A stretch of DNA of 64,000 nt from CALNBC01 sp040768925. GTDB lineage: Bacteria > Bacillota > Clostridia > Christensenellales > CALWSW01. The notes under the pieces were generated by a model. It was not told the origin of the DNA and did not search any database. It worked only from the letters and a program-made list of their open reading frames with translations. The stretch is taken from contig JAXGLZ010000001.1 in the NCBI GenBank assembly GCA_040768925.1, forward strand, positions 372,001-436,000, in the 5' to 3' direction. The translations under genes were made by a program, and so were the position numbers. This document shows positions 7,967-18,400 of the stretch, one piece after another (position 1 is the first letter of the stretch; every line of letters starts with the position of its first letter).

Positions 7967-9685
7967 ATGGATTACCGCAGGCGTTACGACGCGTGGATCA
8001 ACGACAAAGCCCTGGACGATGCGACCAGAAAAGAGCTTTTGGAAATAACGGACGAAAAAGAACTGGCCGACCGCTTTTACCGGGATCTTGAATTCGGCAC
8101 CGCGGGCCTGCGCGGGATCATGGGCGCGGGCAGCAACCGGATGAACGTTTACACCGTGGGCCGGGCGGCCCAGGGCCTTGCGAACCACCTGAAAAGCCTG
8201 CCCCAAGCGGCAAAAGCCGGCGTGGCCGTGGCTTTTGATTCGCGCAACCGCTCCGCCGAATTCGCCCTGCGCGCGGCGCTCATCCTGGCGGCGAACGGGA
8301 TCAAAGCGCACCTTTTCCCGGGGCTTCGGGCTGTGCCCCAGCTTTCCTTCGCCGTGGGGCATCTTGACTGCGCCGCGGGGATCGTCATCACCGCCAGCCA
8401 CAACCCAAAGGAATACAACGGCTTTAAGGTTTACGGCGAAAACGGCGCCCAGATCAACCCCGAAACCGCAAAAAGGATCACGGAGGAGATCGAATCCGTG
8501 CCAAACTTTTCCGCCATCCGCCTGACGGACGAAGAAGCCGCAAGGAAAGCAGGCCTCCTCGTCACCGTTCCCGCCGAGGTGGACGAGGCGTATTTTGATT
8601 ATACCATGGGCCTTGCGCTGGATAAATCCGTTCTTTCCGCAGCGAAAGACCTTTCGATAGTATACACCCCGCTTTTCGGCGCGGGCGGCGAACCCGTTTC
8701 CCGGGTGCTTTCCGCCGCGGGGGTGAAGAAGCTTTTCGTCGTTCCGGACCAAAGCGTGCCGAACGGCGATTTCCCCGGCCTTCCCGCCCCGAACCCGGAA
8801 GTCCCCGAGGCCTTTTTCGAAGCGGAAAAACTCGCCCGGCAAACCGGGGCGGAGCTGATCCTCGCCACCGACCCGGACGCGGACAGGCTGGGCGTCTGCG
8901 TGCGCAAAGGGGATGGATTCGTCACCCTGACGGGCAACCAGATCGGCTGTTTGGTGCTTCATTACAGGCTGATGAAGCTCAAAGAGCAGGGCCGGCTCCC
9001 GAAGGACGGCTTTGTTGTCAAATCCATCGTTTCCACCAATTTCGCCAACGCCATCGCGGAAAGCTTCGGCGTCCGCATGGATGAAGTCCTGACCGGCTTC
9101 CGCTTCATCGGCGAAAAGATCGACGAGGCGCAAAAATTGGGCGGCGGCTCCTTTTTATTCGGGTTTGAGGAAAGCTACGGCTTTCTTGCCGGAACAAAAG
9201 TGCGGGACAAGGACGCCATCTGCGCCGCCTTGATGGCCGCCGAAACCGCCGCGTATTACTCCCTGCGCGGCATGACTTTGCTGGACGGGCTGGAGGAGCT
9301 TTACCAAAAATACGGCTGCTACCGCGAAAGCGTGAAGTCCTACACCCTCTACGGCGCCGAGGGCATGGCAAAAATCGCCGCCGCCATGGAATCTTTGCGC
9401 AAAAACCCGCCGAAGCGGGTGTTCGACCGGCAGGTTTCGGCGTTAAGGGATTATTCCGGAGGCTTCCGGCAGGAAGGCGGAAAGCGAGCCCCCCTGGGGC
9501 TGCCGGAATCCAACGTGCTTTATTACGAGCTGGGCGGCGGGGACTGGCTTTGCGTGCGCCCTTCCGGCACCGAGCCGAAGCTGAAGGTTTACGCCGGGGC
9601 CAGCGAGCCCTGCGAGCGGGACGCGCAAAGCCGGGTGGACGCTTACGTCGCCGCGGCGGGCGATTTGCTGGGAATGGATCAATAA
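7967..9685 (+). CDS. Phospho-sugar mutase (phosphoglucomutase/phosphomannomutase family)
   Basis: This 572-residue alpha-D-phosphohexomutase should convert hexose 6-phosphate to hexose 1-phosphate. All four family signatures are present: phosphoserine loop TASHNPKEYNGFKVYG, metal loop TDPDADRLGV, sugar-recognition GFEESYGFLAG and phosphate-binding RPSGTEPKLKVY. The length and N-terminal extension match the Gram-positive PgcA-like branch rather than the shorter PMM/GlmM type. Substrate preference cannot be decided from motifs. It has its own promoter and terminator and looks monocistronic. Confidence 0.93.
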   Translation: MDYRRRYDAWINDKALDDATRKELLEITDEKELADRFYRDLEFGTAGLRGIMGAGSNRMNVYTVGRAAQGLANHLKSLPQAAKAGVAVAFDSRNRSAEFALRAALILAANGIKAHLFPGLRAVPQLSFAVGHLDCAAGIVITASHNPKEYNGFKVYGENGAQINPETAKRITEEIESVPNFSAIRLTDEEAARKAGLLVTVPAEVDEAYFDYTMGLALDKSVLSAAKDLSIVYTPLFGAGGEPVSRVLSAAGVKKLFVVPDQSVPNGDFPGLPAPNPEVPEAFFEAEKLARQTGAELILATDPDADRLGVCVRKGDGFVTLTGNQIGCLVLHYRLMKLKEQGRLPKDGFVVKSIVSTNFANAIAESFGVRMDEVLTGFRFIGEKIDEAQKLGGGSFLFGFEESYGFLAGTKVRDKDAICAALMAAETAAYYSLRGMTLLDGLEELYQKYGCYRESVKSYTLYGAEGMAKIAAAMESLRKNPPKRVFDRQVSALRDYSGGFRQEGGKRAPLGLPESNVLYYELGGGDWLCVRPSGTEPKLKVYAGASEPCERDAQSRVDAYVAAAGDLLGMDQ

Positions 9686-9707
9686 TATCATATAGAAAAG
9701 AGCGCTT

Positions 9708-9736
9708 CGCCGCCCATGGGCGGCGGGCTTTTTTTT
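9708..9736 (+). terminator. Terminator after the phosphohexomutase gene
   Basis: Palindrome CGCCGCCCATGGGCGGCG followed by GGC and a run of T, starting 22 nt past the stop at 9685. A second GC-rich stem with CTTTTGTTT lies at about 9844-9897. Confidence 0.85.
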
Positions 9737-9910
9737 GTGTATCCGCGCCTTTGAAAAAACTCGGTTCCCGGCGGGAAGCATCATAAAAGCCCCGCCTTCG
9801 CCGGCATTTGGAAGCGAGGACCGGAACACCCTTTATTTCCCCCGCCCCGCCGCCGCCAAAAAAGGCAAAAGCGCGTGGCGGCGGGCTTTTGTTTGTGGTA
9901 AAATCATGCG

Positions 9911-10188
9911 TAAGCATAGCGCGCCAATCCGAACCCGCCGCAAAGCCCGAATTCCGGCGGCCTGCTGTGTCGTCGTCAGTCGCGGCAGGCACCGCTACGG
10001 CTCCTTCCTCTTCCTTGCATGCCATCCGGAATTCGGGCTTTGCGGTCTACGAGTCTGTCGGAGCCGAATGCGCGGTGGGGCAAGGCGCCGCGGCGCATGC
10101 GCAGCGGTGCTGCGGAAAGACCGCGGGAACGCAGCACCGGCGTGCATTCGGCCCGCCAGACCGGATTCGGATTGGCGCGCTATGCTTA
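9911..10188 (+). repeat. Element E1: 278-bp leader element with 23-bp perfect terminal inverted repeats
   Basis: The ends 9911-9933 and 10166-10188 are perfect inverted copies beginning TAAGCATAGCGCGCC. Nested inside are a perfect 20-bp inverted repeat (9938-9957 with 10026-10045, core AAAGCCCGAATTCCGG), and a third arm (10063-10071 with 10144-10152, GCCGAATGC, plus 10105-10114 with 10130-10139). The folded form would be a multibranched structure. The element stops 32 nt before the methyltransferase start codon. The same ends and parts of the interior recur in E3 (51734-51905). It could be a non-autonomous mobile element or a structured leader RNA; no ORF in it looks real. Confidence 0.85.
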
Positions 10189-10220
10189 ACGATTTTTTGA
10201 ACACCGATTTCGGAGGGACT

Positions 10221-11075
10221 ATGTACATCGCGGACGGCTGGAAGGATTACGAGCTGATCGACTGCGGCGAAGGCGAAAAATTCGAGCGCTGGGGGGATTT
10301 TACCCTTTTGCGGCCGGACCCTCAGGCCATCTGGCCGGTCGCCCCCTGCGCGCCCCACGCGATCTACCACCGCTCCGCCTCCGGCGGCGGGGCCTGGGAA
10401 TACCTGCGCGCCCTGCCGGAAAGCTGGGAAATCCAATACAAAGACCTCGCCTTCGTCGTTCGGCCTACGGGCTTCAAGCACACCGGGCTTTTCCCGGAAC
10501 AGGCCGTCAACTGGGACTGGATGGCGGGGCTGATCGAAAGGGCGGGGCGGCCCGTCTCGGTTTTGAACCTTTTTGCCTATACCGGCGGGGCCACCGTCGC
10601 CTGCCTCAAGGCGGGAGCACAAGTGCTGCACCTGGACGCCGCGAAGGGCATGATCGCCTGGGCGAAGGATAACGCGGCGGCCTCCGGCCTTGTTTCGGCC
10701 GCCGTGCGCTACATTGTGGACGATGCGATGAAGTTCGTCCTTCGGGAAGCGCGGCGGGGCAGGAAGTACGACGCCGTGATCATGGACCCGCCCAGCTACG
10801 GCCGGGGCCCCACGGGCGAAATGTGGAAGATCGAGGAGGGGCTCTTCCCCCTGGTTTCCGCCTGCGCGGACGTCCTTTCAAAGGACCCGCTGTTCTTCCT
10901 GATCAACAGCTACACCACCGGCCTTGCGCCCACGGTGCTGAAAAACGTGCTGGATATCGCCCTTCTTCCCCGCTTCGGGGGAAGATCCGAGGCCGCGGAA
11001 GTCGCCCTTCCCTGCACCAGGCGGAGCATCCTCCTTCCCTGCGGCGCTTCCGGCCGGTGGACGGCAAAAAAATAA
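10221..11075 (+). CDS. Class I SAM-dependent methyltransferase, RlmI/RlmK-like
   Basis: This 284-residue protein has the SAM-binding motif VLNLFAYTGGATVACL followed by the acidic HLDAAKG, and the catalytic-type MDPPSYGRGP. That combination is typical of 23S rRNA cytosine methyltransferases of the RlmI/RlmK group, but the PUA domain usual in RlmI is absent. The exact target base is unknown. ATG 10221 was chosen because GGAGGGACT sits directly before it. The frame continues upstream through element E1, which is not credible coding sequence. Confidence 0.85.
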   Translation: MYIADGWKDYELIDCGEGEKFERWGDFTLLRPDPQAIWPVAPCAPHAIYHRSASGGGAWEYLRALPESWEIQYKDLAFVVRPTGFKHTGLFPEQAVNWDWMAGLIERAGRPVSVLNLFAYTGGATVACLKAGAQVLHLDAAKGMIAWAKDNAAASGLVSAAVRYIVDDAMKFVLREARRGRKYDAVIMDPPSYGRGPTGEMWKIEEGLFPLVSACADVLSKDPLFFLINSYTTGLAPTVLKNVLDIALLPRFGGRSEAAEVALPCTRRSILLPCGASGRWTAKK

Positions 11076-11116
11076 CGGCCCTTTCGCGGCACAGGGCGGC
11101 TAAGCGGCCCTCCTGG

Positions 11117-11719
11117 CTACGCCCAGCCGGGCCCCAGCATTTCCCTGGCGGTGATCAAAACGATCCGCACGTCCACCCAAAAGCTCATGTTCCGAACGTA
11201 CCAAAGGTCCCGGGCCAGCCGCTCTTCCGGCTTGCCCTCCCGGTCCTCGGCCTGGGCGAAGCCCGTCAGCCCGGGGCGGACGTTCAGCCGTTCCAGGGCG
11301 ATTCTCGTCATGCTGTTCATCTCCGAAAGGATCAGCGGCCGCGGCCCGACGAAGGACATTTCCCCCTTTAACACGTTGACAAGCTGGGGAAGCTCGTCCA
11401 GCGAAAGCCGCCGCAGCACCCGGCCGACCCGGGTGATGCGCGGGTCGTCCTCGCGGCTGGCAAAGATTTCCCCCGGCTCCTTCAAAAGGTGGGCCAAGGG
11501 CTCCGCGCCGGTGTGCATCGTGCGCAGCTTATAGACCCGGATCAGCCGGTGGTCCCTGCCCACCCGCCATTGGGAAAAAAGGGCGCCCCCCGGCGAATCC
11601 AGCCGGATCACCAGCGCCATAAAAGGAAAAAGCGGCAGCGTGACGGCAAGCATCAAAAGAGCGAGCAAAACGTCCAGCCCCCGCTTGATCCGGGGATAAA
11701 CGCTTTTTTTTGACTGCAT
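11117..11719 (-). CDS. Bacterial sugar transferase (undecaprenyl-phosphate sugar phosphotransferase type)
   Basis: This 200-residue monotopic phosphoglycosyl transferase should move a sugar 1-phosphate from a nucleotide sugar to a lipid carrier at the inner membrane, starting a glycan. Seen: one N-terminal hydrophobic helix (residues about 15-40), FSQWRVGRDHRLIRVYKLRTM, then RRLSLDELPQLVNVLKGEMS with the catalytic Asp-Glu pair, FVGPRP and RPGLTGFAQ. The short form resembles PglC. It is convergent with the methyltransferase gene and stands alone with no glycan cluster around it. AAGGAG precedes ATG 11719 by nine bases. Confidence 0.92.
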   Translation of the reverse strand: MQSKKSVYPRIKRGLDVLLALLMLAVTLPLFPFMALVIRLDSPGGALFSQWRVGRDHRLIRVYKLRTMHTGAEPLAHLLKEPGEIFASREDDPRITRVGRVLRRLSLDELPQLVNVLKGEMSFVGPRPLILSEMNSMTRIALERLNVRPGLTGFAQAEDREGKPEERLARDLWYVRNMSFWVDVRIVLITAREMLGPGWA

Positions 11720-11746
11720 CGCAACGGCTCCTTCGCGGTCAACTTA

Positions 11747-11946
11747 GGGCGGCCAGGGTAATCCGAATCCGGTTTTCCGCCCGGCCTTACGGACGTCCGC
11801 TTTGCTGGCGGCGCTTGCCGCAACGCCATTGCGCCTGCAACCGCCCGCAATTCCGGGCGGAAAACGCCCTGACCCAAAACGGCTCAAGGCGCAAGAATAC
11901 CCCGTAGTCAGCCGTTTTTGGCGGGCTCGGATTACCCTGGCCGCCC
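11747..11946 (+). repeat. Element E2: 200-bp leader element with 20-bp perfect terminal inverted repeats
   Basis: Ends 11747-11766 and 11927-11946 are perfect inverted copies (GGGCGGCCAGGGTAATCCGA). Nested arms are 11772-11784 with 11853-11865 (GTTTTCCGCCCGG, perfect 13 bp) and 11874-11884 with 11910-11921 (CCAAAACGGCT, one bulge). This is the same three-arm plan as E1, and the inner edge of the end repeat shares AATCCGAA with E1 and E3, but the outer sequence differs. It lies between the divergent sugar transferase and mnmG genes and ends 34 nt before mnmG. Confidence 0.8.
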
Positions 11947-11980
11947 AATCCAAATTAGCTTTTTCCGAAAGGACACAAAT

Positions 11981-13866
<1,886 letters not shown>

Positions 13867-13867
<1 letters not shown>

Positions 13868-14568
13868 TGGACCAGAGCATCCTGCTTTCTGCGTTTTCCA
13901 TGGTTTCCTTTTCGCCAAGCGCGGAACAGGCGGAAAAATTCGCCGCATATTACGCCCTGCTCGCCGAGTGGAACCAGCGGGTGAACCTGACCGCGGTGGC
14001 GGACGAAGGCGGCGTGGCGCAAAAGCACTTTGCCGATTCGCTGCTCGCCCTGCCGTTTGTGCGCGGCGGCGAACGGGTGCTGGACCTTGGCACCGGCGCG
14101 GGCTTCCCCGGCGTGCCCCTTTTGATCGCCCGGCCGGATATCCGGCTCACCCTGATGGATTCCGTGCAAAAAAAGCTGGATTTCCTCGCCGCGCTGCTGG
14201 ACCGGCTGGGGCTTGAGGCCGAGCTTCTTCATTCCCGGGCGGAGGACGCGGCGAAAAAGGCAGAGTACAGGGACGGTTTTGACCTCGTGCTTTCCCGGGC
14301 GGTGGCGCCGATGAACGCGCTTATTGAGCTTGCCCTGCCCTTTGCGCGGCCGGGCGGAAGGGCAGTCTGCTTCAAGGGCCCGGCCCTGACCGGAGAGCTT
14401 GCCAACGCAAAGCGCGCCCTTTTCGAGCTTTTTGGCAGCGTGGAAGAAATCCGGGAATTCTCCCTTCCCTGGGGGGAACGCAGCCTGGCCGTGCTGAAAA
14501 AAACCGCGAAAACGCCGAAAAAATACCCCCGCCAGGCCGGAAAAGCGGCGAAAGAACCGCTGTGCTGA
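13867..14568 (+). CDS. rsmG: 16S rRNA (guanine527-N7)-methyltransferase RsmG (GidB)
   Basis: This 233-residue enzyme methylates G527 of 16S rRNA. The SAM motif VLDLGTGAGFPGVPLLI and the downstream LSRAVAPMNALIELALP are characteristic. The N-terminal EWNQRVNLTAV is also typical. It overlaps mnmG by one base and rlmH by seven, so mnmG-rsmG-rlmH form one operon. The C-terminal tail is lysine-rich (KKTAKTPKKYPRQAGKAAK) and slightly longer than usual. Confidence 0.96.
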
Positions 14569-15044
14569 GCGTGCGTATCCTCTGCGTCGGCAAAATGAAG
14601 GAAAAATTCTATGCCGACGCCGTAAACGAATACAAAAAGCGGCTTTCTAACCGCGTCAAGCTGGAAATCCTGGAGTTCAGGGATTTCCCCGCGCCGGAGG
14701 GCCTTTCCCCCGCGGGGGAAAAAGCGGTGAAAGACGCCGAGGGCGCGCTCGTGCTCAAAGCCATTCAGCCGAACGACCACGTGATCGCCCTGGCCATCGG
14801 CGGGCGGAGCATCGATTCGCCTGCCTTCGCGGCGGAGCTTCAGGCGCTTATGAATGCCGGCAAAAGCCGGATCGCCTTCGTCATCGGCGGGTCTTTGGGC
14901 CTTTCCGATTCTGTGATGCTGCGGGCGGACGACAGCCTCAGCTTTTCCCGCTTCACCTTCTGCCACCAGCTGATGCGGGTCATCCTGCTGGAACAGCTTT
15001 ACCGGGCCGTCAAGATCAACGCCGGGGAAAGCTATCACAAATAG
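14562..15044 (+). CDS. rlmH: 23S rRNA (pseudouridine1915-N3)-methyltransferase RlmH
   Basis: This SPOUT-family enzyme of 160 residues methylates pseudouridine 1915 of 23S rRNA. The knotted SAM site FVIGGSLGLSDSV and the C-terminal SFCHQ-like TFCHQLMRVILLEQLYRA with NAGESYHK are diagnostic. I use GTG 14562, which places the VRILCVGKMKEKF strand at the family position; GTG 14571 is an alternative. No strong ribosome site is visible, so translation probably depends on coupling to rsmG. Confidence 0.95.
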   Translation: MLSVRILCVGKMKEKFYADAVNEYKKRLSNRVKLEILEFRDFPAPEGLSPAGEKAVKDAEGALVLKAIQPNDHVIALAIGGRSIDSPAFAAELQALMNAGKSRIAFVIGGSLGLSDSVMLRADDSLSFSRFTFCHQLMRVILLEQLYRAVKINAGESYHK

Positions 15045-15176
15045 CCCGTCCCGCCTTGATGCGGCCGCATTGGTTGGAGAAACGATCCCTTCCGGGCGGA
15101 CGCTTTCGGGAGGGATTGTTAACGGATTCACACCTTTTTTGTTTTTCCATATGCTGGTTATAGCAGAGGAAATAAT

Positions 15177-15206
15177 CCGCCTTTGTCACAAAGGGCGGGT
15201 TTTTGT
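15177..15206 (+). terminator. Terminator after mnmG-rsmG-rlmH
   Basis: Stem CCGCC-TTTGT / ACAAA-GGGCGG with one bulge, followed by GTTTTTG, about 130 nt after the rlmH stop. The rest of 15045-15400 shows no gene that I trust. Confidence 0.7.
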
Positions 15207-15400
15207 TCAGGTAACCGGCGCAAAGCGCGTCCCGCCGCCGTTTGCCGGATCGCCGAAAGCGGATGGACGGGCTTTTTGGCAAAACCTCCGGTCCCGCCGC
15301 GGGGTTCCCCTTTTGCGGGCGTTTCTTCATCATTTTGTAAGTATTGACCCGTTTCATTCTCCGCTGCGATATGTTATATTGATAAAGTGCAGATTTGTTG

Positions 15401-15630
15401 GCAAAACCGATCCGGTCGTCGGCAAGGCCGTCAGCAAGGCCATCGGCAAGGTCGTCGGCAAAGCCGACATCAATCCTTGATGAAATGCCGGAATCTGTGA
15501 TTCCGGTTCAGCCGACAGCATTCCTGATTCGGCGCCGAAATCCATGATTTCGGCTCATGTCGTCAGTTTGATCAAAGCGCAGGGGCCGCTGCCCAAAAAA
15601 CCCCGGGGCAGGGTTTGCCGATGCTCTGAG
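15401..15630 (+). repeat. Intergenic modular repeat R1
   Basis: This copy opens with short direct repeats built on GTCGGCAAGGCC, then has the ATCCTTGATGAA module with the CCGGAATC-TGT-GATTCCGG hairpin, and ends with the GGGGCCGCTGCCC / ACCCCGGGGCAGGGT tail. It precedes the serC promoter. See R2-R10 for the other copies. Confidence 0.7.
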
Positions 15631-15659
15631 ATTTGCTGAAAACACCCGGATCTTGTATC

Positions 15660-15688
15660 TTGCCAACACGACCGAAGGGTATTATAAT
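15660..15688 (+). promoter_or_regulatory. SigA-type promoter for serC-serA
   Basis: TTGCCA (15660-15665) is 17 bp from TATAAT (15683-15688). The serC start codon is about 50 nt downstream, and the promoter begins just past repeat R1. Confidence 0.8.
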
Positions 15689-15739
15689 AATAGCCTATTG
15701 GTTTGTTAATATTTTGACGCTATCCGACGGAGGACGATC

Positions 15740-16822
15740 ATGAGAGTGTACAATTTTGCTGCGGGCCCGGCGACCCTGCCCCTGCCCGTTTTGCTCCGCG
15801 CCCAGGCCGAGCTGGTCGAACACGGCAAAAACGGCATGTCCGTTATGGAGATGACCCACCGCTCGCCGATGTTCAAGTCTATCATTGACGGCGCGGAAGC
15901 TTCTCTCCGCCGCCTGATGGATATTCCCGAGGAGTACGCCGTTTTGTTCCTGCAGGGCGGAGCGACCACCCAGTTCGCCGCGGTGCCCATGAACCTGATG
16001 CACACAAACAAGGCGGATTACATCGTTTCCGGCAGCTTCGCCGGCAAGGCCGCCCAGGAAGGCGCGAAATACGGCGCCGCCCGGGTGGTCAAAAGTTCCA
16101 AAGACCGGAACTTTGCCTATGTTCCCAAAACCGTCCGGTCGGATTTCGACCCGGCCGCGGATTATTTGCACATCACCACCAACAACACGATCTACGGCAC
16201 AAGCTTTCGAACAGACCTTCCGGATTGCGGGGATATCCCGCTTGTCGCCGATATGTCCAGCAACATCCTTTCCGAACCGTATGACGTGCGCCGCTTCGGC
16301 CTGATTTACGCGGGCGCCCAGAAGAACATCGGCCCCGCGGGGGTGACCCTCGTTATCGTCCGCAAGGACCTGGCCGAAAAAGGCCCCATCGCGGATTCTG
16401 TTCCCAGCATGCTGCGCTACGACATCCAGGTCAAGGACGGCTCGATGTACAACACGCCGCCCACCTATGCCATCTATCTCGCCGGATTGGTCTTTGAAGA
16501 GCTGGAAAAAACCGGCGGCGTGGCCGCGGCAAAAGAACGCAACGAGGCCAAGGCCCGGCTGATCTACGACGTTTTGGACGCTTCCTCCTTCTACCGCCCG
16601 GTGGCGGACCGGGAGGACCGTTCCATCATGAATATCACCTTCACCACCCCGGATCCGGATACGGACGCCCGCTTTGTGAAGGAAGCGGCGGCAAGGGGCC
16701 TTGTGAACCTCAAGGGCCACAGGGCCGCCGGCGGGATCCGCGCCAGCATTTACAACGCGATGACCCTCGAAGGCGTTTCTGCCCTTTGCGAATTCATGCG
16801 CGAGTTTGAAAAGAATGCGTGA
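15740..16822 (+). CDS. serC: Phosphoserine aminotransferase
   Basis: This 360-residue PLP enzyme makes phosphoserine from phosphohydroxypyruvate and glutamate. The start MRVYNFAAGPATLPLPVL, the motif MEMTHRS, LFLQGGATTQFAAVPMN and the PLP lysine at residue 195 in YAGAQKNIGPAG are all as in SerC. GGAGG lies six bases before ATG 15740. serA follows after 17 nt, so the two make the first two steps of serine synthesis as an operon. The phosphatase SerB is not nearby. Confidence 0.97.
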   Translation: MRVYNFAAGPATLPLPVLLRAQAELVEHGKNGMSVMEMTHRSPMFKSIIDGAEASLRRLMDIPEEYAVLFLQGGATTQFAAVPMNLMHTNKADYIVSGSFAGKAAQEGAKYGAARVVKSSKDRNFAYVPKTVRSDFDPAADYLHITTNNTIYGTSFRTDLPDCGDIPLVADMSSNILSEPYDVRRFGLIYAGAQKNIGPAGVTLVIVRKDLAEKGPIADSVPSMLRYDIQVKDGSMYNTPPTYAIYLAGLVFEELEKTGGVAAAKERNEAKARLIYDVLDASSFYRPVADREDRSIMNITFTTPDPDTDARFVKEAAARGLVNLKGHRAAGGIRASIYNAMTLEGVSALCEFMREFEKNA

Positions 16823-16839
16823 CAGGAGCTTGATTTGAA

Positions 16840-17994
16840 ATGAACATTCGAACGCTGAACAAGATCGACCCGATCATCAACGAAATCCTGAAGGGCCACG
16901 ACGTCTGTGCAGACTGCGAAAACCCGGACGGCATACTAATCCGCAGCGCCAAGATCCACGACATGGCGTTCCCCGAAAGCCTGCTGGCCATTTCCAGGGC
17001 GGGCGCGGGGGTCAACAACATCCCCATCGAGCGCTGCGCGGAAGAGGGCATCGTGGTCTTCAACACGCCCGGCGCAAACGCAAACGCCGTCAAAGAGCTG
17101 GTTTTCGCCTCCATCATGATGACCAACCGCAACCTCGTCGCGGCCATCGAATGGTGCAAAACCCTTTGTGGCAACCCGGACGCGGCGGCCCTTGTCGAAG
17201 CGGGCAAGAACCAGTTCGTCGGCCCGGAATTGAAGGGCAAGACCATGGGCGTCATCGGCCTGGGGGATATCGGCGTCATGGTGGCGAACGAAGCGTACGC
17301 CATCGGCATGAACGTCGTCGGGTTTGACCCGTTCATCTCGGTGGACCACGCCTGGAAGCTTTCCCGCGCCATCGAGCACGCTTCCTCTTTGGATTATCTG
17401 ATCCGCAATTCCGATTTCATCACGCTCCACGTCCCGCTGACGGAAAACACCCGGGGCTTCTTCGGCGAAAAGCAGATCGCCGTCTGCAAGCCCACGGTCA
17501 CGCTGCTCAACTTCTCCAGGGCGGATATCGTCGATTCCGCGGCCGTCGTCAAGGCTTTGGAAGAGGACCGGCTGGCGAAATACATCGTGGATTTCCCCAC
17601 GGCGGAAGTCATCGGCAAAAAGAACGTCATCGCCATTCCCCACCTGGGCGCCTCCACCCCGGAAGCGGAGGAAAACTGCGCCCGCATGGCGGCGATCCAG
17701 CTTCGGGATTATTTGGAAAACGGGAACATCGTCAATTCCGTCAATCTGCCCAATTGCGACATGCCCCGCAGCGGCGCCATGCGCATCTGCCTGCTGCACA
17801 AAAACATCCCCAACATGGTGGGCCGCATCACCGCGGCCGTGGCCCAGCGCAACGCCAACATCACCAACATGGCCAACCGCAGCCGCAATAATTACGCCTA
17901 TACCATATTGGATTTGGACGAGGACATCAACAACCACCTTTATGACGATCTTTGCTCCATCGAGGGCATGATCCGCGCCCGGATCCTCAAGTAA
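16840..17994 (+). CDS. serA: Phosphoglycerate dehydrogenase with C-terminal ACT-like domain
   Basis: This 384-residue NAD enzyme oxidises 3-phosphoglycerate. The nucleotide motif is GVIGLGDIGVMVA, the catalytic arginine lies in LLNFSRADIVD and the histidine in IPHLGASTPEAE. The C-terminal 70-80 residues (MRICLLHKNIPNMVGRITAAV and onward) form an ACT regulatory module, which in other SerA proteins senses serine. The length matches the short Clostridia-type form. It follows serC directly. Confidence 0.95.
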   Translation: MNIRTLNKIDPIINEILKGHDVCADCENPDGILIRSAKIHDMAFPESLLAISRAGAGVNNIPIERCAEEGIVVFNTPGANANAVKELVFASIMMTNRNLVAAIEWCKTLCGNPDAAALVEAGKNQFVGPELKGKTMGVIGLGDIGVMVANEAYAIGMNVVGFDPFISVDHAWKLSRAIEHASSLDYLIRNSDFITLHVPLTENTRGFFGEKQIAVCKPTVTLLNFSRADIVDSAAVVKALEEDRLAKYIVDFPTAEVIGKKNVIAIPHLGASTPEAEENCARMAAIQLRDYLENGNIVNSVNLPNCDMPRSGAMRICLLHKNIPNMVGRITAAVAQRNANITNMANRSRNNYAYTILDLDEDINNHLYDDLCSIEGMIRARILK

Positions 17995-18008
17995 TCCGCC
18001 GATCGTTT

Positions 18009-18049
18009 GGCGCCGTTTGATGTGTTTCACGCAGCGCGGCGCCTTTTTT
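18009..18049 (+). terminator. Terminator after serC-serA
   Basis: GGCGCCG (18009-18015) pairs with CGGCGCC (18037-18043), followed by six T. Confidence 0.75.
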
Positions 18050-18102
18050 GTTGTATCGAAAAGCTTTGGCCATTCGCCGCGAATTGTGTTAAGGTAAAGG
18101 GA

Positions 18103-18400
18103 CAGGGCGTCAAAGCGGCCTGGCCGCTTCACCGGTTGGTTTTCGAGGCCGCCGGCGCTGCCGGCGTCATTCCTTGATGAAGCGCCGGAATCCGCGGTTT
18201 TGGCCAAGGCCTCCGGCGCTGCCGGCGTCGTTCCTTGATGAAGTGCCGGAATCCGCGGTTTTGGCCAAGGCCGCCGGCGCTGCCGGCGTCGTTCCTTGAT
18301 GAAGCGCCGGAATCAGCAATTCCGGCCCCTGCCGTCCGTTTTCATTGAAGCTTGGGGGCTGCGGCCCCAAAAACCCCCGGGAGGGGGCCTTTCGGCAGTC
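18103..18400 (+). repeat. Intergenic modular repeat R2 with a 61-bp tandem array
   Basis: The copy begins with the GGGCGTCAAAGCGGCC head, then holds three tandem units of exactly 61 bp (TTCCTTGATG recurs at 18170, 18231 and 18292), each with GCCGGCGCTGCCGGC and CCGGAATC modules. It ends in the GGGGGCTGCGGCCCC / CCCCCGGGAGGGGG tail. It fills most of the serA-cca gap. Confidence 0.8.

Noticed and set aside
15070..15480. Possible 136-residue plus-strand protein after rlmH
   Set aside because: Its second half is repeat R1 translated (VGKAVSKAIGKVVGK), and it crosses a terminator; no ribosome site.
18147..18330. CRISPR array suggested by the regular 61-bp repeats
   Set aside because: Units are contiguous and nearly identical throughout, with no unique spacers, and no cas genes are present.
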